Notes: a model not told the origin generated them from the letters alone. A stretch of 64,000 nt of DNA from Alcaligenaceae bacterium (GCA_030538235.1 JAUNUJ010000003.1:62001-126000), one strand, 5' to 3'; shown: positions 50,223-60,233, numbered from the stretch's first letter. Program-made: numbers and translations.

Positions 50223-53072
50223 CTATAGGGACTGTTCAGATTGCATGGCTCGGCGTAACTCGCTAAGCACTTTAGCCGCATCTGCTTCTAGTCCATGCCA
50301 GATTCTAAAACTTTCTAAGCCTTGTTCTACCAACATGCCAAGTCCGTCAAGTAAATGTTCGACACCAAGCGCTTTACTTTGTTCCAGAAAGGCGGTGCTC
50401 CCACTTGCTTTATATACCATGTCATAAGCCAAGGCGTTAGTGGCAAAAATATTGTCAGGTATCGGTAAGGCGGCTTGCTCTAAGCTACTGGCGCTGGAAT
50501 TAATCACAATATCCCATTGCCCCGGAATGTCTTCCAAGCCACTTGCACTGATGTCTATCGATGTGGCGCACAGTTCTTGAGCCTGCTCAGCTAATTCCTC
50601 AGCGCGTGTCACCGTGCGATTAGCAATATGCAGGGCAGTGCAATCTGCTTCAAGTAGAGGCAGCAAAGCACCTCTAGCAGCACCGCCGGCACCAATTAAT
50701 AAGACCCTTTTGCCTTTGATTGAGTGAGCATGGTTGTGGATGTCATTAACTAAACCAATGCCATCAGTATTGTCACCATAGATCTCACCGTCTTCGCACC
50801 AAAGTGTATTAACTGCTTGGGCAGCTTTGGCTCTATCGCTGAGGTGGTTCTTTGCTAGTTCAAATGCCTCAAGCTTAAAGGGAATAGTGATATTCAAACC
50901 GCGACCGCCATTGGCAAAGAATTGCTTAACGGTGTCATTGAAGTGTTCCGGTTTAACCTCAACCTTGTCATAGACCAGATTCAAGCCGCTTTGTGCAGCC
51001 GCCAACGCATGTAAGGTTGGTGAGACGCTTTGCGCAATAGGATAACCAAAGACAGCGCAATGCACAGCTGCTTCGCTACTTACTTCATCTTGTGGTGTTA
51101 TCTCTTCAGCCATGTCTTCAGCTATTTCTTCTGCACAGTTCTCTTCATCAATCCCTTCATCATCTAAACCATTAAGACTTGGGGGCGCAACAAATTCTAT
51201 AAAACGACTCTCGGTCTTTAGTTTAAGTAAGTTAATTTGCTTGATGTTGATTTTAACTACGGTGCCGCGTTCGTATTCGGGTATGTCATCAACCAATAAG
51301 GTCAAGGGTGCAATGGTGAGGCGAACCAGATCATCACGTATCACAGTCGCTTCGGCTTCAGTGATGTTTTGTTGTTGCAGCCAGCGTAAAGTCCAGAAAC
51401 GTTCAATCGTATCTTGGAAATTGCGCCATTGTTGATTAAGAGCATCAAAACTGCTCATGACCACTAATAAGTCCACATCTTTGTGTTTATAGGGTGCGAC
51501 CAAGGGCGTAGACACACCATGTTCGATGGCGCTAATCAGTTGCTGTTGATTTAACAGGTCGACGTAGCGACGTAGTGGTGAAGTAATCCAAGCGTATTGG
51601 GGTACGCCCATGCTTTGATGGGGTACCGCATGAGAGCTTTGTTTGGCTCTACCGAATTGCTGCGTACGAAAAATACCCGGCACCTTGAGGCGACTGAGCA
51701 TGCCGGACCAAAGTACATTGGTGAAAATCATCATTTCGCCAATCAATAGGTCAATCGGAATATCTCGACGACGTGGGACAAGCTGAACTTCGGATTCCTG
51801 TTCTTGCCAGTCACCAAGCAGTCCAAAGCTGAACTCAAGGCCTTTGTGATTTTCCGGATAACCTCGCACCTTATCACGTTTAGCGCTCAGATGTTGAGTT
51901 AAGCGCCAAAGTGGACGAATTAGAAAGTCATAAGGGATGTCAACGCCATCATCCGCTAAATTTTCGGCAGTCACCAAGTCATCATCAAACATTGATAAGC
52001 GTAGGTTTTCTTTGACGCGGATGCTTTCTACCTTGCTTTCATCGCTGATGATGTCACCGCTTTCAAGATTGGCAACAATGTATAAAGACACGCAGGGCTT
52101 AATTTCACCGGCATTAAGTGAAAAGGCGTTAATTAGATTTTCGCCTTGCATGGTGATTTTTTTACCCGGCAAGTAGATCGTGGACATGCGCTTACGAGCA
52201 GCCAGATCGAGTTCGGAATCCTTGGTCACGATCAGGGCAGGGGCGGCAATATGCACGCCGAATTGATAGACCTCACCTTCCAAGTGTTTGACTGAGAACG
52301 CGTCGTCAATTTCGGTAGTGGCGTCATTATCGATAGAGTAAGCTTCGACCTCAGCAAGAGGCAGTTCCGGAATTTTGGGAAGCGGCAATTCAGGCGTTTC
52401 GTAGCCTTTGGGAAAATGCTTTTCCAAAAAACCGGCCAATGTAATATCCAGTTCGTTTTTATAAACGCCCAGTTTAAGGAGCATTTCCTTAATATTGAGG
52501 CCACTGCGCGAAAGAGCGTCTTCAAAAGCCTTCCATGACAAACTATTTTTATTGGGTTCGGTGAGGAAGGTCTTAGTCTCAGCACGAATGTCCTCGGGGA
52601 TTTGAAAATTAACTAAGCTCTCAACCCATTGTGCTTGTTGTTCGTCTTGTAAGCGCTTTTTCTCAATCGCAGCCAAAGCGGCGTCAAGAATTTCCGGGGG
52701 TGCTGCTCGGTATTGTCCCTTGCCGCGACGGTGAAAATACACCGGTGAAGCATGCAATTGCACTAACAGAGCCAGTTTTTCAATAATATCAGGCTCATGA
52801 CCATAGTATTCTTGCGCTAATTCTTCGACTTTAAAGTCCTCTTGGGGCGCGAATTCCCACAAGAAAGCGGCGTCAATCTCGGCGGCTTGTTTTTCTGCGC
52901 TAGGTAAAAGCTCGACAAGAGAGCAAGGTGCCTTATCGAATTCGAAAATGACATTGTTGCGTCTGACCTTGCTGCGTTTGCCGGTGCTTAACTCGATTTG
53001 ATAATTCGCCTCGGTCTCCGACAACACTCTGGCAACTCTGAACTGGCCACCTTCTTCAAAAATAACATTCAT
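50223..53072 (-). CDS. Fusion of an RNB-domain exoribonuclease and shikimate dehydrogenase (AroE)
   Basis: One uninterrupted frame of 949 residues holds two enzymes. Residues 1-640 are an RNase II/R-like exonuclease: the catalytic RNB motif IDNDATTEIDDAF (about 247-259), HIAAPAL, and GVPQYAWITSPLRRYVDLL, with an S1-like end. An acidic linker (DDEGIDEENCAEEIAEDMAEEI) follows. Residues about 671-949 are a complete AroE: AVFGYPIAQSVSPTLH, NITIPFK with the catalytic Lys, NTDGIGLVND with the Asp, and the NADP fold GAGGAARGA. AroE makes shikimate from 3-dehydroshikimate. The two genes are neighbours in related genomes. An ATG in the linker (MAEEITPQ, near residue 655) could allow separate AroE translation. 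Confidence 0.93.
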   Translation of the reverse strand: MNVIFEEGGQFRVARVLSETEANYQIELSTGKRSKVRRNNVIFEFDKAPCSLVELLPSAEKQAAEIDAAFLWEFAPQEDFKVEELAQEYYGHEPDIIEKLALLVQLHASPVYFHRRGKGQYRAAPPEILDAALAAIEKKRLQDEQQAQWVESLVNFQIPEDIRAETKTFLTEPNKNSLSWKAFEDALSRSGLNIKEMLLKLGVYKNELDITLAGFLEKHFPKGYETPELPLPKIPELPLAEVEAYSIDNDATTEIDDAFSVKHLEGEVYQFGVHIAAPALIVTKDSELDLAARKRMSTIYLPGKKITMQGENLINAFSLNAGEIKPCVSLYIVANLESGDIISDESKVESIRVKENLRLSMFDDDLVTAENLADDGVDIPYDFLIRPLWRLTQHLSAKRDKVRGYPENHKGLEFSFGLLGDWQEQESEVQLVPRRRDIPIDLLIGEMMIFTNVLWSGMLSRLKVPGIFRTQQFGRAKQSSHAVPHQSMGVPQYAWITSPLRRYVDLLNQQQLISAIEHGVSTPLVAPYKHKDVDLLVVMSSFDALNQQWRNFQDTIERFWTLRWLQQQNITEAEATVIRDDLVRLTIAPLTLLVDDIPEYERGTVVKINIKQINLLKLKTESRFIEFVAPPSLNGLDDEGIDEENCAEEIAEDMAEEITPQDEVSSEAAVHCAVFGYPIAQSVSPTLHALAAAQSGLNLVYDKVEVKPEHFNDTVKQFFANGGRGLNITIPFKLEAFELAKNHLSDRAKAAQAVNTLWCEDGEIYGDNTDGIGLVNDIHNHAHSIKGKRVLLIGAGGAARGALLPLLEADCTALHIANRTVTRAEELAEQAQELCATSIDISASGLEDIPGQWDIVINSSASSLEQAALPIPDNIFATNALAYDMVYKASGSTAFLEQSKALGVEHLLDGLGMLVEQGLESFRIWHGLEADAAKVLSELRRAMQSEQSL

Positions 53073-53142
53073 TGTTTTATAACTCAGTAGGGCTTTATTA
53101 GGGCTTAAGGGGTTTTATAGTTTAATAGAGACATCATTGGGT

Positions 53143-53715
53143 TTAAGCGTAATCGGCAAAGGCCAAGATATCATCGATGTAGTCGCTAAAGCAGCTAAAG
53201 CTATGATCGATGCCGGGCACCACCACTTGCTTGGCACCTTGATAGCGCTTTGTCATTTCTTGCCAATCCAATACCTCATCTCGGTCGCCTGCTAGTAAAA
53301 AGTAACGATCGGCGCTGATCTGAGTTTGGAATAAAGCCTCTAATTCACATAGATCTGATAGTTTAAACTCAAAGGGTCTAGCGTCATGAAAATAAGTCAA
53401 TTGACCTAATTGTGTTGATAAATCGCGTGTAGCATAAATCGCCGGATTAATCAGTACCGCGCGACAATTGTGTTGTTCTGCTAAATAAGTCGCATAATAA
53501 CCGCCTAAAGACGAACCGATAATCGTCAATGGATGACAGCCATCGTAATGATTGGCAATGATCTCGCTGCATTCTCGCATCGCTTGAGCTGGTGAGGGGG
53601 GTAGCTGAGGCATAAAGAATTGCTCGGATAGACCACGCGCAGCCATGGCTTGAGCCATTAGTTGTGCCTTCATTGATTGGGGAGAGGAGCGAAATCCATG
53701 TAAGTATAAAATCAT
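53143..53715 (-). CDS. YqiA-family alpha/beta hydrolase (esterase)
   Basis: The 190-residue protein starts MILYLHGFRSSPQSMKA, has the nucleophile elbow GSSLGGYYA (about residue 67) and ends with the acidic and histidine residues in LLAGDRDEVLDW and VPGIDHSF. This is the YqiA/YcfP family of small esterases with no fixed substrate. It begins 4 bp after the mpl stop, so the two are probably cotranscribed. Confidence 0.9.
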   Translation of the reverse strand: MILYLHGFRSSPQSMKAQLMAQAMAARGLSEQFFMPQLPPSPAQAMRECSEIIANHYDGCHPLTIIGSSLGGYYATYLAEQHNCRAVLINPAIYATRDLSTQLGQLTYFHDARPFEFKLSDLCELEALFQTQISADRYFLLAGDRDEVLDWQEMTKRYQGAKQVVVPGIDHSFSCFSDYIDDILAFADYA

Positions 53716-53719
53716 CGTC

Positions 53720-55126
53720 TTAAGCGTACTTTTTCTTTAGGTTCGAAATCAATTTGCCATGAAAACCGCCAAAACCGCCATTGCTCATGACTAGCACATG
53801 ATCGCCGGGTTGCGCTGTTGCGGTGACCGCCTCTAGCAGTTGTTCTAAATTGTGATGGACTTGAGTGGGTTGACTCATATTGGCGAACACAGTATCCGCA
53901 TCCCAACGGATGCTGTGCTTACCCTCAGTCTCGTTATAACAAAATACCACATCCGCCAGTTTCAATGCGTCCGGTAAGCGGGCTGACATAGTGCCCAACT
54001 TCATCGTGTTAGAGCGGGGCTCCAGCACAGCCACAATACGAGCATCGCCAACCTGCTTGCGTAAACCCGCTAAGGTGGTACTAATGGCAGTGGGGTGATG
54101 GGCAAAATCATCATAGACGGCAATTTGCTCAATGGTGTCACGTAATTCCATCCGGCGTTTGATGCCTTCAAAGCTCTCGAGGGCCTCACAAGCCAGTTTG
54201 ACCTCAACACCGACGTGCTCCGCTGCACTGATGGCGGCTAGGGCGTTTTGTACATTATGCACCCCAATCAGTGACCATTGAATTTCAGCGATAGACTGAT
54301 TGTCATGGAATACCTCGAAATGGCTGCCCGATTCCGTGATTAAGCGGTAATTCCAAGCAACCGTCTCGGCCTCGGCCTCGGCCTCAGCAATGCCATTGCC
54401 TAAACAAGATTGCTCGCTCCAACAACCCATGGCAATCACCTCTTGTAGGGCCTGTTCAGCGCCGGGGTAAATCACCCGTCCGCTTTGTGGCACGATACGT
54501 ACAAGATGATGGAATTGCTTCTGAATGGCCGCTAAATTCTCAAAAATATCAGCGTGATCAAATTCCAGGTTATTAAGCACTGCCGTGCGTGGACGATAAT
54601 GAACAAATTTTGAGCGCTTATCAAAAAAGGCCGTGTCGTATTCATCAGCTTCAATGACAAAATACTTTTTTGACTTATCAAAACGCGCCGAAATGCCGAA
54701 GTTCTCAGCGATGCCGCCAATCAAGAAGTTTGGCTCCAGACCGGTATATTGTAAAATCCACGCCAACATGGAGGCGGCGGTGGTTTTGCCGTGAGTTCCG
54801 GCCACGGCCAGTACATGTTGCTGACGCAAAACCTGTTCGCCTAACCACTGAGGACCTGAGGTGTAGGGTAGGCCGCGGTCTAAAATCTCCTCCATCAGAG
54901 GATTGCCGCGGCTCACTACGTTACCGATAATGAACAAATCGGGCTCGAGCTGAATTTGCTCAGCACCGTAGCCCTCGATCAGTTCAATCCCTTGTTCTTC
55001 CAATTGGGTGCTCATGGGTGGGTACACCGCCATATCGCAACCTGTTACTTTGTGACCTGCAGCACGCGCAATTAGGGCCAGTCCGCCCATAAAGGTGCCA
55101 CAAATACCTAGAATATGAATATGCAT
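53720..55126 (-). CDS. mpl: UDP-N-acetylmuramate:L-alanyl-gamma-D-glutamyl-meso-diaminopimelate ligase
   Basis: Mpl re-attaches recycled murein tripeptide to UDP-MurNAc. The 468-residue Mur ligase has MHIHILGICGTFMGGLA at the N-terminus, the P-loop VAGTHGKTTAASM (about residue 110), EADEYDTAFFDKRSKF, NNLEFDHADIF and the C-terminal YDDFAHHPTAI and VMSNGGFGG segments. Length is usual (about 455-470). Near residues 247-254 lies an EAEAEAE run coded by GCCTCG-type repeats. It is divergent from tlpA. Confidence 0.96.
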   Translation of the reverse strand: MHIHILGICGTFMGGLALIARAAGHKVTGCDMAVYPPMSTQLEEQGIELIEGYGAEQIQLEPDLFIIGNVVSRGNPLMEEILDRGLPYTSGPQWLGEQVLRQQHVLAVAGTHGKTTAASMLAWILQYTGLEPNFLIGGIAENFGISARFDKSKKYFVIEADEYDTAFFDKRSKFVHYRPRTAVLNNLEFDHADIFENLAAIQKQFHHLVRIVPQSGRVIYPGAEQALQEVIAMGCWSEQSCLGNGIAEAEAEAETVAWNYRLITESGSHFEVFHDNQSIAEIQWSLIGVHNVQNALAAISAAEHVGVEVKLACEALESFEGIKRRMELRDTIEQIAVYDDFAHHPTAISTTLAGLRKQVGDARIVAVLEPRSNTMKLGTMSARLPDALKLADVVFCYNETEGKHSIRWDADTVFANMSQPTQVHHNLEQLLEAVTATAQPGDHVLVMSNGGFGGFHGKLISNLKKKYA

Positions 55127-55227
55127 AAAAATTTCTCCTGCGGGCTACTATTTTAAGCATTTTATTAACTCTGCCGCTATGCTCGCTCTATTATGGCTAA
55201 AATCAGCTTGTAATTAACTCCTCACAG

Positions 55228-55857
55228 ATGCAAATGGTTATTTTTAAGAAGCGAAATTTCTTTAAAAAACATATTGTCTTAGGCAAATTAAAAGGCTGGG
55301 TTGGCAAAATTGTCTCTTTGTCTTTACTGGCCGGTACTGCTGTTTTAATCAGCTCGATAGTTCCTCAAACAGCGAGTTTTGCTCAAGCCCAAGGTAATTT
55401 AAAGCTCCAAGCGATTACCGTTGCCGATATTGACGCCAACAGTCTGGAGCATTTGTTGAGTACGCCATTGCAAAATCTTGGTGGCACAGAAGTGCGGATT
55501 AGCGATTATCAAGATAAAATCATTGTCCTGAATTTTTGGGCGAGTTGGTGTCCGCCATGTATTGAGGAGATGCCGGACCTTGAGGCAATTAATAACGACT
55601 TCAAAGAGGTTCAGGTCATCGGCTATGGCGTGGATAGCGAGCACAATATCCGTCGTTTTTTGGATAAAGTGCCGGTGGATTTTACTATTTTGATTGGTGA
55701 ACCCACAGCACTTCGTTTGATGCGTCAATTAGGCAATCCATCCGGTGGCTTGCCTTTTAGCTTGATATTTTCACCGGGTGCCGAGCTTGCTTATAAGATT
55801 ATCGGTCAAGTCAATACCGAGGAGTTACGTGCCAAATTAGTGGAGATGGGCTCCTAA
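55228..55857 (+). CDS. TlpA-like periplasmic thioredoxin-fold disulfide reductase
   Basis: The 209-residue protein has a long basic N-terminus, a membrane anchor or signal (IVSLSLLAGTAVLISSIVP, about residues 28-46) and AQAQ where cleavage may occur. The thioredoxin domain follows with FWASWCPPCIEEMP, whose WCPPC is the redox pair, and a cis-Pro in GGLPFSL. Such proteins keep cytochrome c or other periplasmic cysteines reduced. It precedes aroQ and the acc genes in the same order as in Bordetella-type genomes; a functional link is not evident. Confidence 0.9.
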   Translation: MQMVIFKKRNFFKKHIVLGKLKGWVGKIVSLSLLAGTAVLISSIVPQTASFAQAQGNLKLQAITVADIDANSLEHLLSTPLQNLGGTEVRISDYQDKIIVLNFWASWCPPCIEEMPDLEAINNDFKEVQVIGYGVDSEHNIRRFLDKVPVDFTILIGEPTALRLMRQLGNPSGGLPFSLIFSPGAELAYKIIGQVNTEELRAKLVEMGS

Positions 55858-55962
55858 ATTGTTTTGTTTGTAGCCTAGTTTTCTACTAAAATGGTAGAAT
55901 TTAATGGACAGAAGCTGCCTTTTAACGTTAAATTAACAGATTGTCAGAATTTAAACGGCGTT

Positions 55963-56397
55963 ATGCGTATTTTAATCATCAACGGCCCTAACTTGAATAT
56001 GTTAGGCTTACGTGAGCCTGAGGTTTACGGTGCTCAGACCCTAACTGATATAGAGTCTGAGGCCCAACTCTTGGCAACTGAGCTTGGACTCACTGTCGAG
56101 TGTCTGCAGAGTAACTTCGAGGGTGAATTAGTCACTAGCATTCAGCGTGCGCGCGGACAGTTTGATGGCATTATTATTAACGCTGGTGCTTATACCCATA
56201 CAAGTATTGCGATACGTGATGCGCTGGCAGCAGCAGAGGTGCCTTTTGTAGAGGTCCATTTATCAAATGTGCACGCCAGAGAGCCATTTAGACACCAGTC
56301 TTATCTATCAGATAAAGCGATTGGTGTGCTTTGTGGTCTGGGTTCCTTTGTTTATGAAGCCGCATTACGATATTTTGCACAAACAAAAAGAAATTAA
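55963..56397 (+). CDS. aroQ: 3-dehydroquinate dehydratase, type II
   Basis: AroQ makes 3-dehydroshikimate, the substrate of the AroE domain encoded at 50223-53072. I start at the ATG at 55963 ([15 protein letters not shown]), which gives 144 residues like other type II enzymes. The frame is open to an ATG at 55891, but those 24 residues are not family-like. Conserved are the catalytic Tyr in [50 protein letters not shown]. accB follows after 24 bp. Confidence 0.95.
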   Translation: MRILIINGPNLNMLGLREPEVYGAQTLTDIESEAQLLATELGLTVECLQSNFEGELVTSIQRARGQFDGIIINAGAYTHTSIAIRDALAAAEVPFVEVHLSNVHAREPFRHQSYLSDKAIGVLCGLGSFVYEAALRYFAQTKRN

Positions 56398-56421
56398 AAT
56401 TAAGGATTACGGGATAACCTT

Positions 56422-56907
56422 ATGGATCTTAGAAAATTAAAAACGCTTATTGACTTAGTCGCCGAATCAGAAATTTCAGAGCTCGAGATTACTGAGGGTG
56501 ACGGCAAGGTCAAGATTGTTAAGTCAAAGCCACAAGCTGAGATGGCAACAGTGTACTCACCAATGGCCATGCCACCACAGATGTACCCCGGTGCCATGCA
56601 GGCTCCTCAAACACCGGTAGCAGCTCCGGCTGCTGCAGCAGCAGACGCTGAGGCGGCACCGGCTCAGGAAGAGGGTTATGTGGTTAAGGCACCCATGGTA
56701 GGTACTTTTTATCGTGCGCCAAGCCCTAATTCACCGGCATTTATCGATGTCGGTAAGAGCGTCAACGAGGGCGATACCTTGTGTATTATTGAAGCGATGA
56801 AGCTATTAAACGAAATCGAAGCCGATGTGAGCGGTGTGGTTAAGAAGATCCTCGTCGAAAATGGCGAGCCGGTTGAGTTTGGTCAGCCTTTATTCGTTAT
56901 TGCTTAA
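56422..56907 (+). CDS. accB: Biotin carboxyl carrier protein of acetyl-CoA carboxylase
   Basis: AccB carries carboxybiotin between AccC and the carboxyltransferase in the first step of fatty acid synthesis. The 161 residues start [24 protein letters not shown] Pro/Ala/Met-rich linker covers about residues 45-85, and the biotinyl domain follows with the biotinylated lysine K127 in [11 protein letters not shown]. accC follows 35 bp downstream in the usual pair. Confidence 0.98.
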   Translation: MDLRKLKTLIDLVAESEISELEITEGDGKVKIVKSKPQAEMATVYSPMAMPPQMYPGAMQAPQTPVAAPAAAAADAEAAPAQEEGYVVKAPMVGTFYRAPSPNSPAFIDVGKSVNEGDTLCIIEAMKLLNEIEADVSGVVKKILVENGEPVEFGQPLFVIA

Positions 56908-56942
56908 TCGCCTTATCGTTCAATAAACGGTTAAATTATTCT

Positions 56943-58304
56943 ATGTTTGAAAAAGTACTTATTGCCAACCGTGGCGAGATTGCCCTGAGAATTCAGCGTG
57001 CTTGCCGTGAGTTAGGTATTAAAACAGTGGTCGTGCACTCTGAAGCTGACCGAGAAGCCAAGTACGTTCGCTTGGCAGACGAGTCGGTCTGTATTGGGCC
57101 GGCTCCTGCTCAGCAAAGTTATTTACATATGCCGGCCATTATTGCCGCAGCTGAAGTGACTGATGCTGAGGCGATTCATCCGGGCTACGGTTTCTTAGCT
57201 GAAAATGCCGACTTCGCTCAGCGTGTCGAAAAGAGCGGTTTTGTCTTTATTGGTCCACGTCCCGAATCGATCGTCATGATGGGTGACAAGGTCAGCGCCA
57301 AGCGTGCCATGATTGAAGCTGGTGTGCCGGTAGTTCCGGGCTCCGAAGGTGCTTTAGGCGATGACCCTCAGGAAATCCTTGAAACTGCTCGTCGTGTCGG
57401 TCTGCCGGTAATTATTAAAGCAGCCGGTGGTGGCGGCGGTCGCGGTATGCGCGTGGTTAATAACGAGTCTGAACTGGTTAATGCCGTGCAAATGACTCGT
57501 GCCGAGGCCAAGGTTGCTTTCGGTAACCCTGAAGTCTATATGGAGAAGTACCTCGAAAAGCCCCGTCATATTGAGATTCAAATTCTCGCTGATGGCGAGG
57601 GTCAGGCCGTTTGGCTTGGTGAGCGCGACTGTTCTTTACAGCGTCGTCACCAAAAGATCATTGAGGAAGCACCTGCGCCGGGCATCGATCGTGCTTTGAT
57701 TAAGAAAATTGCCGAGCGTTGCGCTGAGGCTTGCCGCCAGATGCGCTATCGTGGCGCCGGAACCTTTGAGTTCTTGTATGAAAACGAGGAGTTCTACTTT
57801 ATCGAGATGAATACTCGTATTCAGGTAGAGCATACGATTACCGAGTGTATTACCGGTATCGACTTGGTACAGGAGCAGATTAAAATTGCTGCGGGTGTGC
57901 CATTTACCTTGAAGCAAGAAGATATCCAGATAAAGGGTCACGCTATCGAGTGCCGCATCAATGCCGAGGATCCCTACACCTTTATGCCCTCTCCTGGTCT
58001 CGTGACCAAATGGCATACGCCGGGCGGTATGGGCGTGCGTACTGATTCCCACGTATTTTCGGGCTATCGCGTGCCACCGCATTACGATTCTATGATTGGT
58101 AAGATCATTACCTATGGTCAGGATCGTCAGCAAGCGATTGCGCGTATGGATATTGCCTTATCGGAGATGATTGTCGAGGGTATCAGCACAAATATCGCCT
58201 TACATCGTGAGTTGCTGCATGATCCGGGCTTCCTCCAGGGTGGCATGGATATTCATTACCTAGAGAAAAAACTGGCTGCTCGTAGCAAGAAAGCTGCACA
58301 GTAA
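56943..58304 (+). CDS. accC: Biotin carboxylase subunit of acetyl-CoA carboxylase
   Basis: AccC carboxylates biotin with ATP and bicarbonate. The 453 residues are close to E. coli (449). It has [24 protein letters not shown] N-terminus, the ATP-grasp glycine loop [14 protein letters not shown] (about residue 159), [20 protein letters not shown] and [16 protein letters not shown]. The C-terminus is lysine-rich (AARSKKAAQ). A hairpin follows. Confidence 0.98.
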   Translation: MFEKVLIANRGEIALRIQRACRELGIKTVVVHSEADREAKYVRLADESVCIGPAPAQQSYLHMPAIIAAAEVTDAEAIHPGYGFLAENADFAQRVEKSGFVFIGPRPESIVMMGDKVSAKRAMIEAGVPVVPGSEGALGDDPQEILETARRVGLPVIIKAAGGGGGRGMRVVNNESELVNAVQMTRAEAKVAFGNPEVYMEKYLEKPRHIEIQILADGEGQAVWLGERDCSLQRRHQKIIEEAPAPGIDRALIKKIAERCAEACRQMRYRGAGTFEFLYENEEFYFIEMNTRIQVEHTITECITGIDLVQEQIKIAAGVPFTLKQEDIQIKGHAIECRINAEDPYTFMPSPGLVTKWHTPGGMGVRTDSHVFSGYRVPPHYDSMIGKIITYGQDRQQAIARMDIALSEMIVEGISTNIALHRELLHDPGFLQGGMDIHYLEKKLAARSKKAAQ

Positions 58305-58343
58305 TTACTTTGGTAAACAATTGATTATCAACCTTCGGGTGGT

Positions 58344-58367
58344 GAAGCCGAGCTTAGACTCGGCTTC
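58344..58367 (+). terminator. Hairpin after accC
   Basis: A perfect 9-bp GC-rich stem (58344-58352 with 58359-58367) with a 6-nt loop, followed by TTGGTTTG. The T run is poor, so termination may be partial. Confidence 0.6.
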
Positions 58368-58398
58368 TTGGTTTGTAGATAAAATTTGAGGAACGCTG

Positions 58399-59313
58399 AT
58401 GCGTGAGTTAGTCATTCATTGTGATGAAGAAATAGCCGAAGACATTTCCGACTTCCTGCTCGACCGAGGCGCGTTATCCGTCTCTGTAGAAGACGCAGAT
58501 CGTGATACCGATGAGGAACAGCCGCTTTATGGTGAGCCCGGCATGGAGCTTTTAGCTTACGCTTGGCAACGCAACCATGTGATCGCTTTATTGGATGACG
58601 ACACGAACACAGAGACCTTGTTGCTGTCTCTAGCCGTTGAGTTTGGCGAGGATGAGTACGTGGTTTCCAGTATTACCGAGGTTGAGGACAAGGATTGGGT
58701 TCGTGTGACGCAAACTCAGTTTGATCCGATGCAATTAGGTGAGCGTGTTTGGATTGTGCCTAGTTGGCATATGGACAGTCATGATGTCTTACAAATTCGC
58801 CAAAACAAAGACAATCTGGTGATCCAATTGGATCCGGGTATGGCTTTCGGTACCGGTTCTCACGCGACGACTCGCCTCTGTGCCGAGTGGTTGGAGCAGC
58901 ATCCCTTAGAGGATAAATCGGTGTTGGATTATGGTTGCGGTTCGGGGATTTTGTCCATTATTGCTGCCAAACTTCATGCCTCTGAAATCGTTGGGATTGA
59001 TATTGATGCTCAGTCGGTCGACACTGCACGCAACAATGCCCTGATCAATCATTGCCAAGTTTATTATGGTTTGCCTGATGAGTTGCCAGAGGGGCGTTTT
59101 GATGTGGTGGTGGCTAATATCTTAGCTAACCCGCTCAAGGCCCTAGCACCTTTATTATGTAATCGAGTACGTCCCGGCGGCTCTTTGGTGTTGTCAGGCA
59201 TTCTTGAGGGTCAATACGAGCAAATGATTGACTTCTATAAACCGTGGATACACCTTGACGTTTGGAATTCGGACGAGGGTTGGGTCTGTTTGCACGGCAA
59301 AGCTGAAGCCTAA
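58399..59313 (+). CDS. prmA: Ribosomal protein L11 methyltransferase
   Basis: PrmA trimethylates L11. The 304-residue protein has the N-terminal substrate-binding ferredoxin-like domain (residues 1-90) and a SAM-dependent domain with GMAFGTGSHATTRLC, VLDYGCGSGILSI (about residue 174) and VVANILANPL. The TGAGGA ribosome site lies upstream of the ATG at 58399. It follows accC by 94 bp across a hairpin. Confidence 0.96.
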   Translation: MRELVIHCDEEIAEDISDFLLDRGALSVSVEDADRDTDEEQPLYGEPGMELLAYAWQRNHVIALLDDDTNTETLLLSLAVEFGEDEYVVSSITEVEDKDWVRVTQTQFDPMQLGERVWIVPSWHMDSHDVLQIRQNKDNLVIQLDPGMAFGTGSHATTRLCAEWLEQHPLEDKSVLDYGCGSGILSIIAAKLHASEIVGIDIDAQSVDTARNNALINHCQVYYGLPDELPEGRFDVVVANILANPLKALAPLLCNRVRPGGSLVLSGILEGQYEQMIDFYKPWIHLDVWNSDEGWVCLHGKAEA

Positions 59314-59376
59314 GCCTAAGCAAATCTTTTACTTTATCCAGCTCAATTAATCTCCGGAATCGCTAATAGACAGCCT

Positions 59377-60231
59377 ATGAAAACTCGCTGCCCCTCATGT
59401 GAAACCTCTTTGAATGTCACCCCTTCGCAATTGAAAGCACGGGGTGGCAGAGTGCGTTGCGGTGTCTGTCATTCAGTCTTTAATGCCCTAGATTATGCGG
59501 TTGCAAGCGCTCACGGCAAGCCGCAAAAATCATCGAGACGCACAGACTCTCGCCGTGAAGCTATTTACGATGAGCGCGATGCTTATGATGGCGAGCCTTA
59601 TTATGATGAAAGAGATGATGATCGACTTTATCAGGATGAGCCCTTTTTAGAGGATTCACGTGATTATGATGATCGCTACGATAGAATCAGACACGATGAT
59701 TATGATGACTACTATAGTGACTATCGCCGAAAGCGTCGTGGCGGCGGAGTGATTTGGGTATTGCTGAGCTTTATCCTGTTAATTGCTTTAGTCCTGCAGG
59801 GGGCAGTGGTTTTCCGTAATCAAATAGCGCATTACTTTCCATCCAGTCGATTAGCTCTGACTCAGCTTTGTGCCATTGCTAATTGTGAATTGGGTGGCAC
59901 GCGCTCCATTGATCAATTCAGTCTACAAAATATCTCTCTCAATGTGCGTAGCGATGTGCCGGCGCAGGATTCGCAAACCGCATTGATTTTGCAAGCTAAA
60001 TTAATTAATAAAGAAAATAGACCGGGCGATTGGCCATCGCTAATTTTAAGCTTAAAGGATGAGCGTGGACAGGTCGATAGACAGCGAATTATCAAGCCTG
60101 AAGACTATCTGGTATCAGAACTTAGAGTGCAGCCAATGGCCGCTTTGTCTGAGTATCCTATCTTATTGCGTTTAACCCTGGCCGGTGCCATGGCTACAGG
60201 CTATGAATTAAAACCTTATTACGAAGAGTAG
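59377..60231 (+). CDS. Zinc-ribbon (MJ0042) and DUF3426 single-pass membrane protein
   Basis: The 284-residue protein begins with an MJ0042-type zinc ribbon, C5-x2-C8 and C28-x2-C31. Then comes a striking stretch of about 65 residues (55-125) made almost wholly of Asp, Tyr, Arg and Glu, then RRKRRGGG, one membrane helix (VIWVLLSFILLIALVLQGAVVF) and a C-terminal DUF3426 domain outside the cytoplasm. The function of the family is unknown. In Burkholderiales it normally sits behind prmA, as here. pfkB follows 2 bp later. Confidence 0.88.
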   Translation: MKTRCPSCETSLNVTPSQLKARGGRVRCGVCHSVFNALDYAVASAHGKPQKSSRRTDSRREAIYDERDAYDGEPYYDERDDDRLYQDEPFLEDSRDYDDRYDRIRHDDYDDYYSDYRRKRRGGGVIWVLLSFILLIALVLQGAVVFRNQIAHYFPSSRLALTQLCAIANCELGGTRSIDQFSLQNISLNVRSDVPAQDSQTALILQAKLINKENRPGDWPSLILSLKDERGQVDRQRIIKPEDYLVSELRVQPMAALSEYPILLRLTLAGAMATGYELKPYYEE

Positions 60232-60233
60232 TT

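Noticed and set aside
55891..55962. N-terminal extension of AroQ from an upstream ATG
   Set aside because: Type II dehydroquinases start at MRILxINGPN; the 24 extra residues are not conserved.
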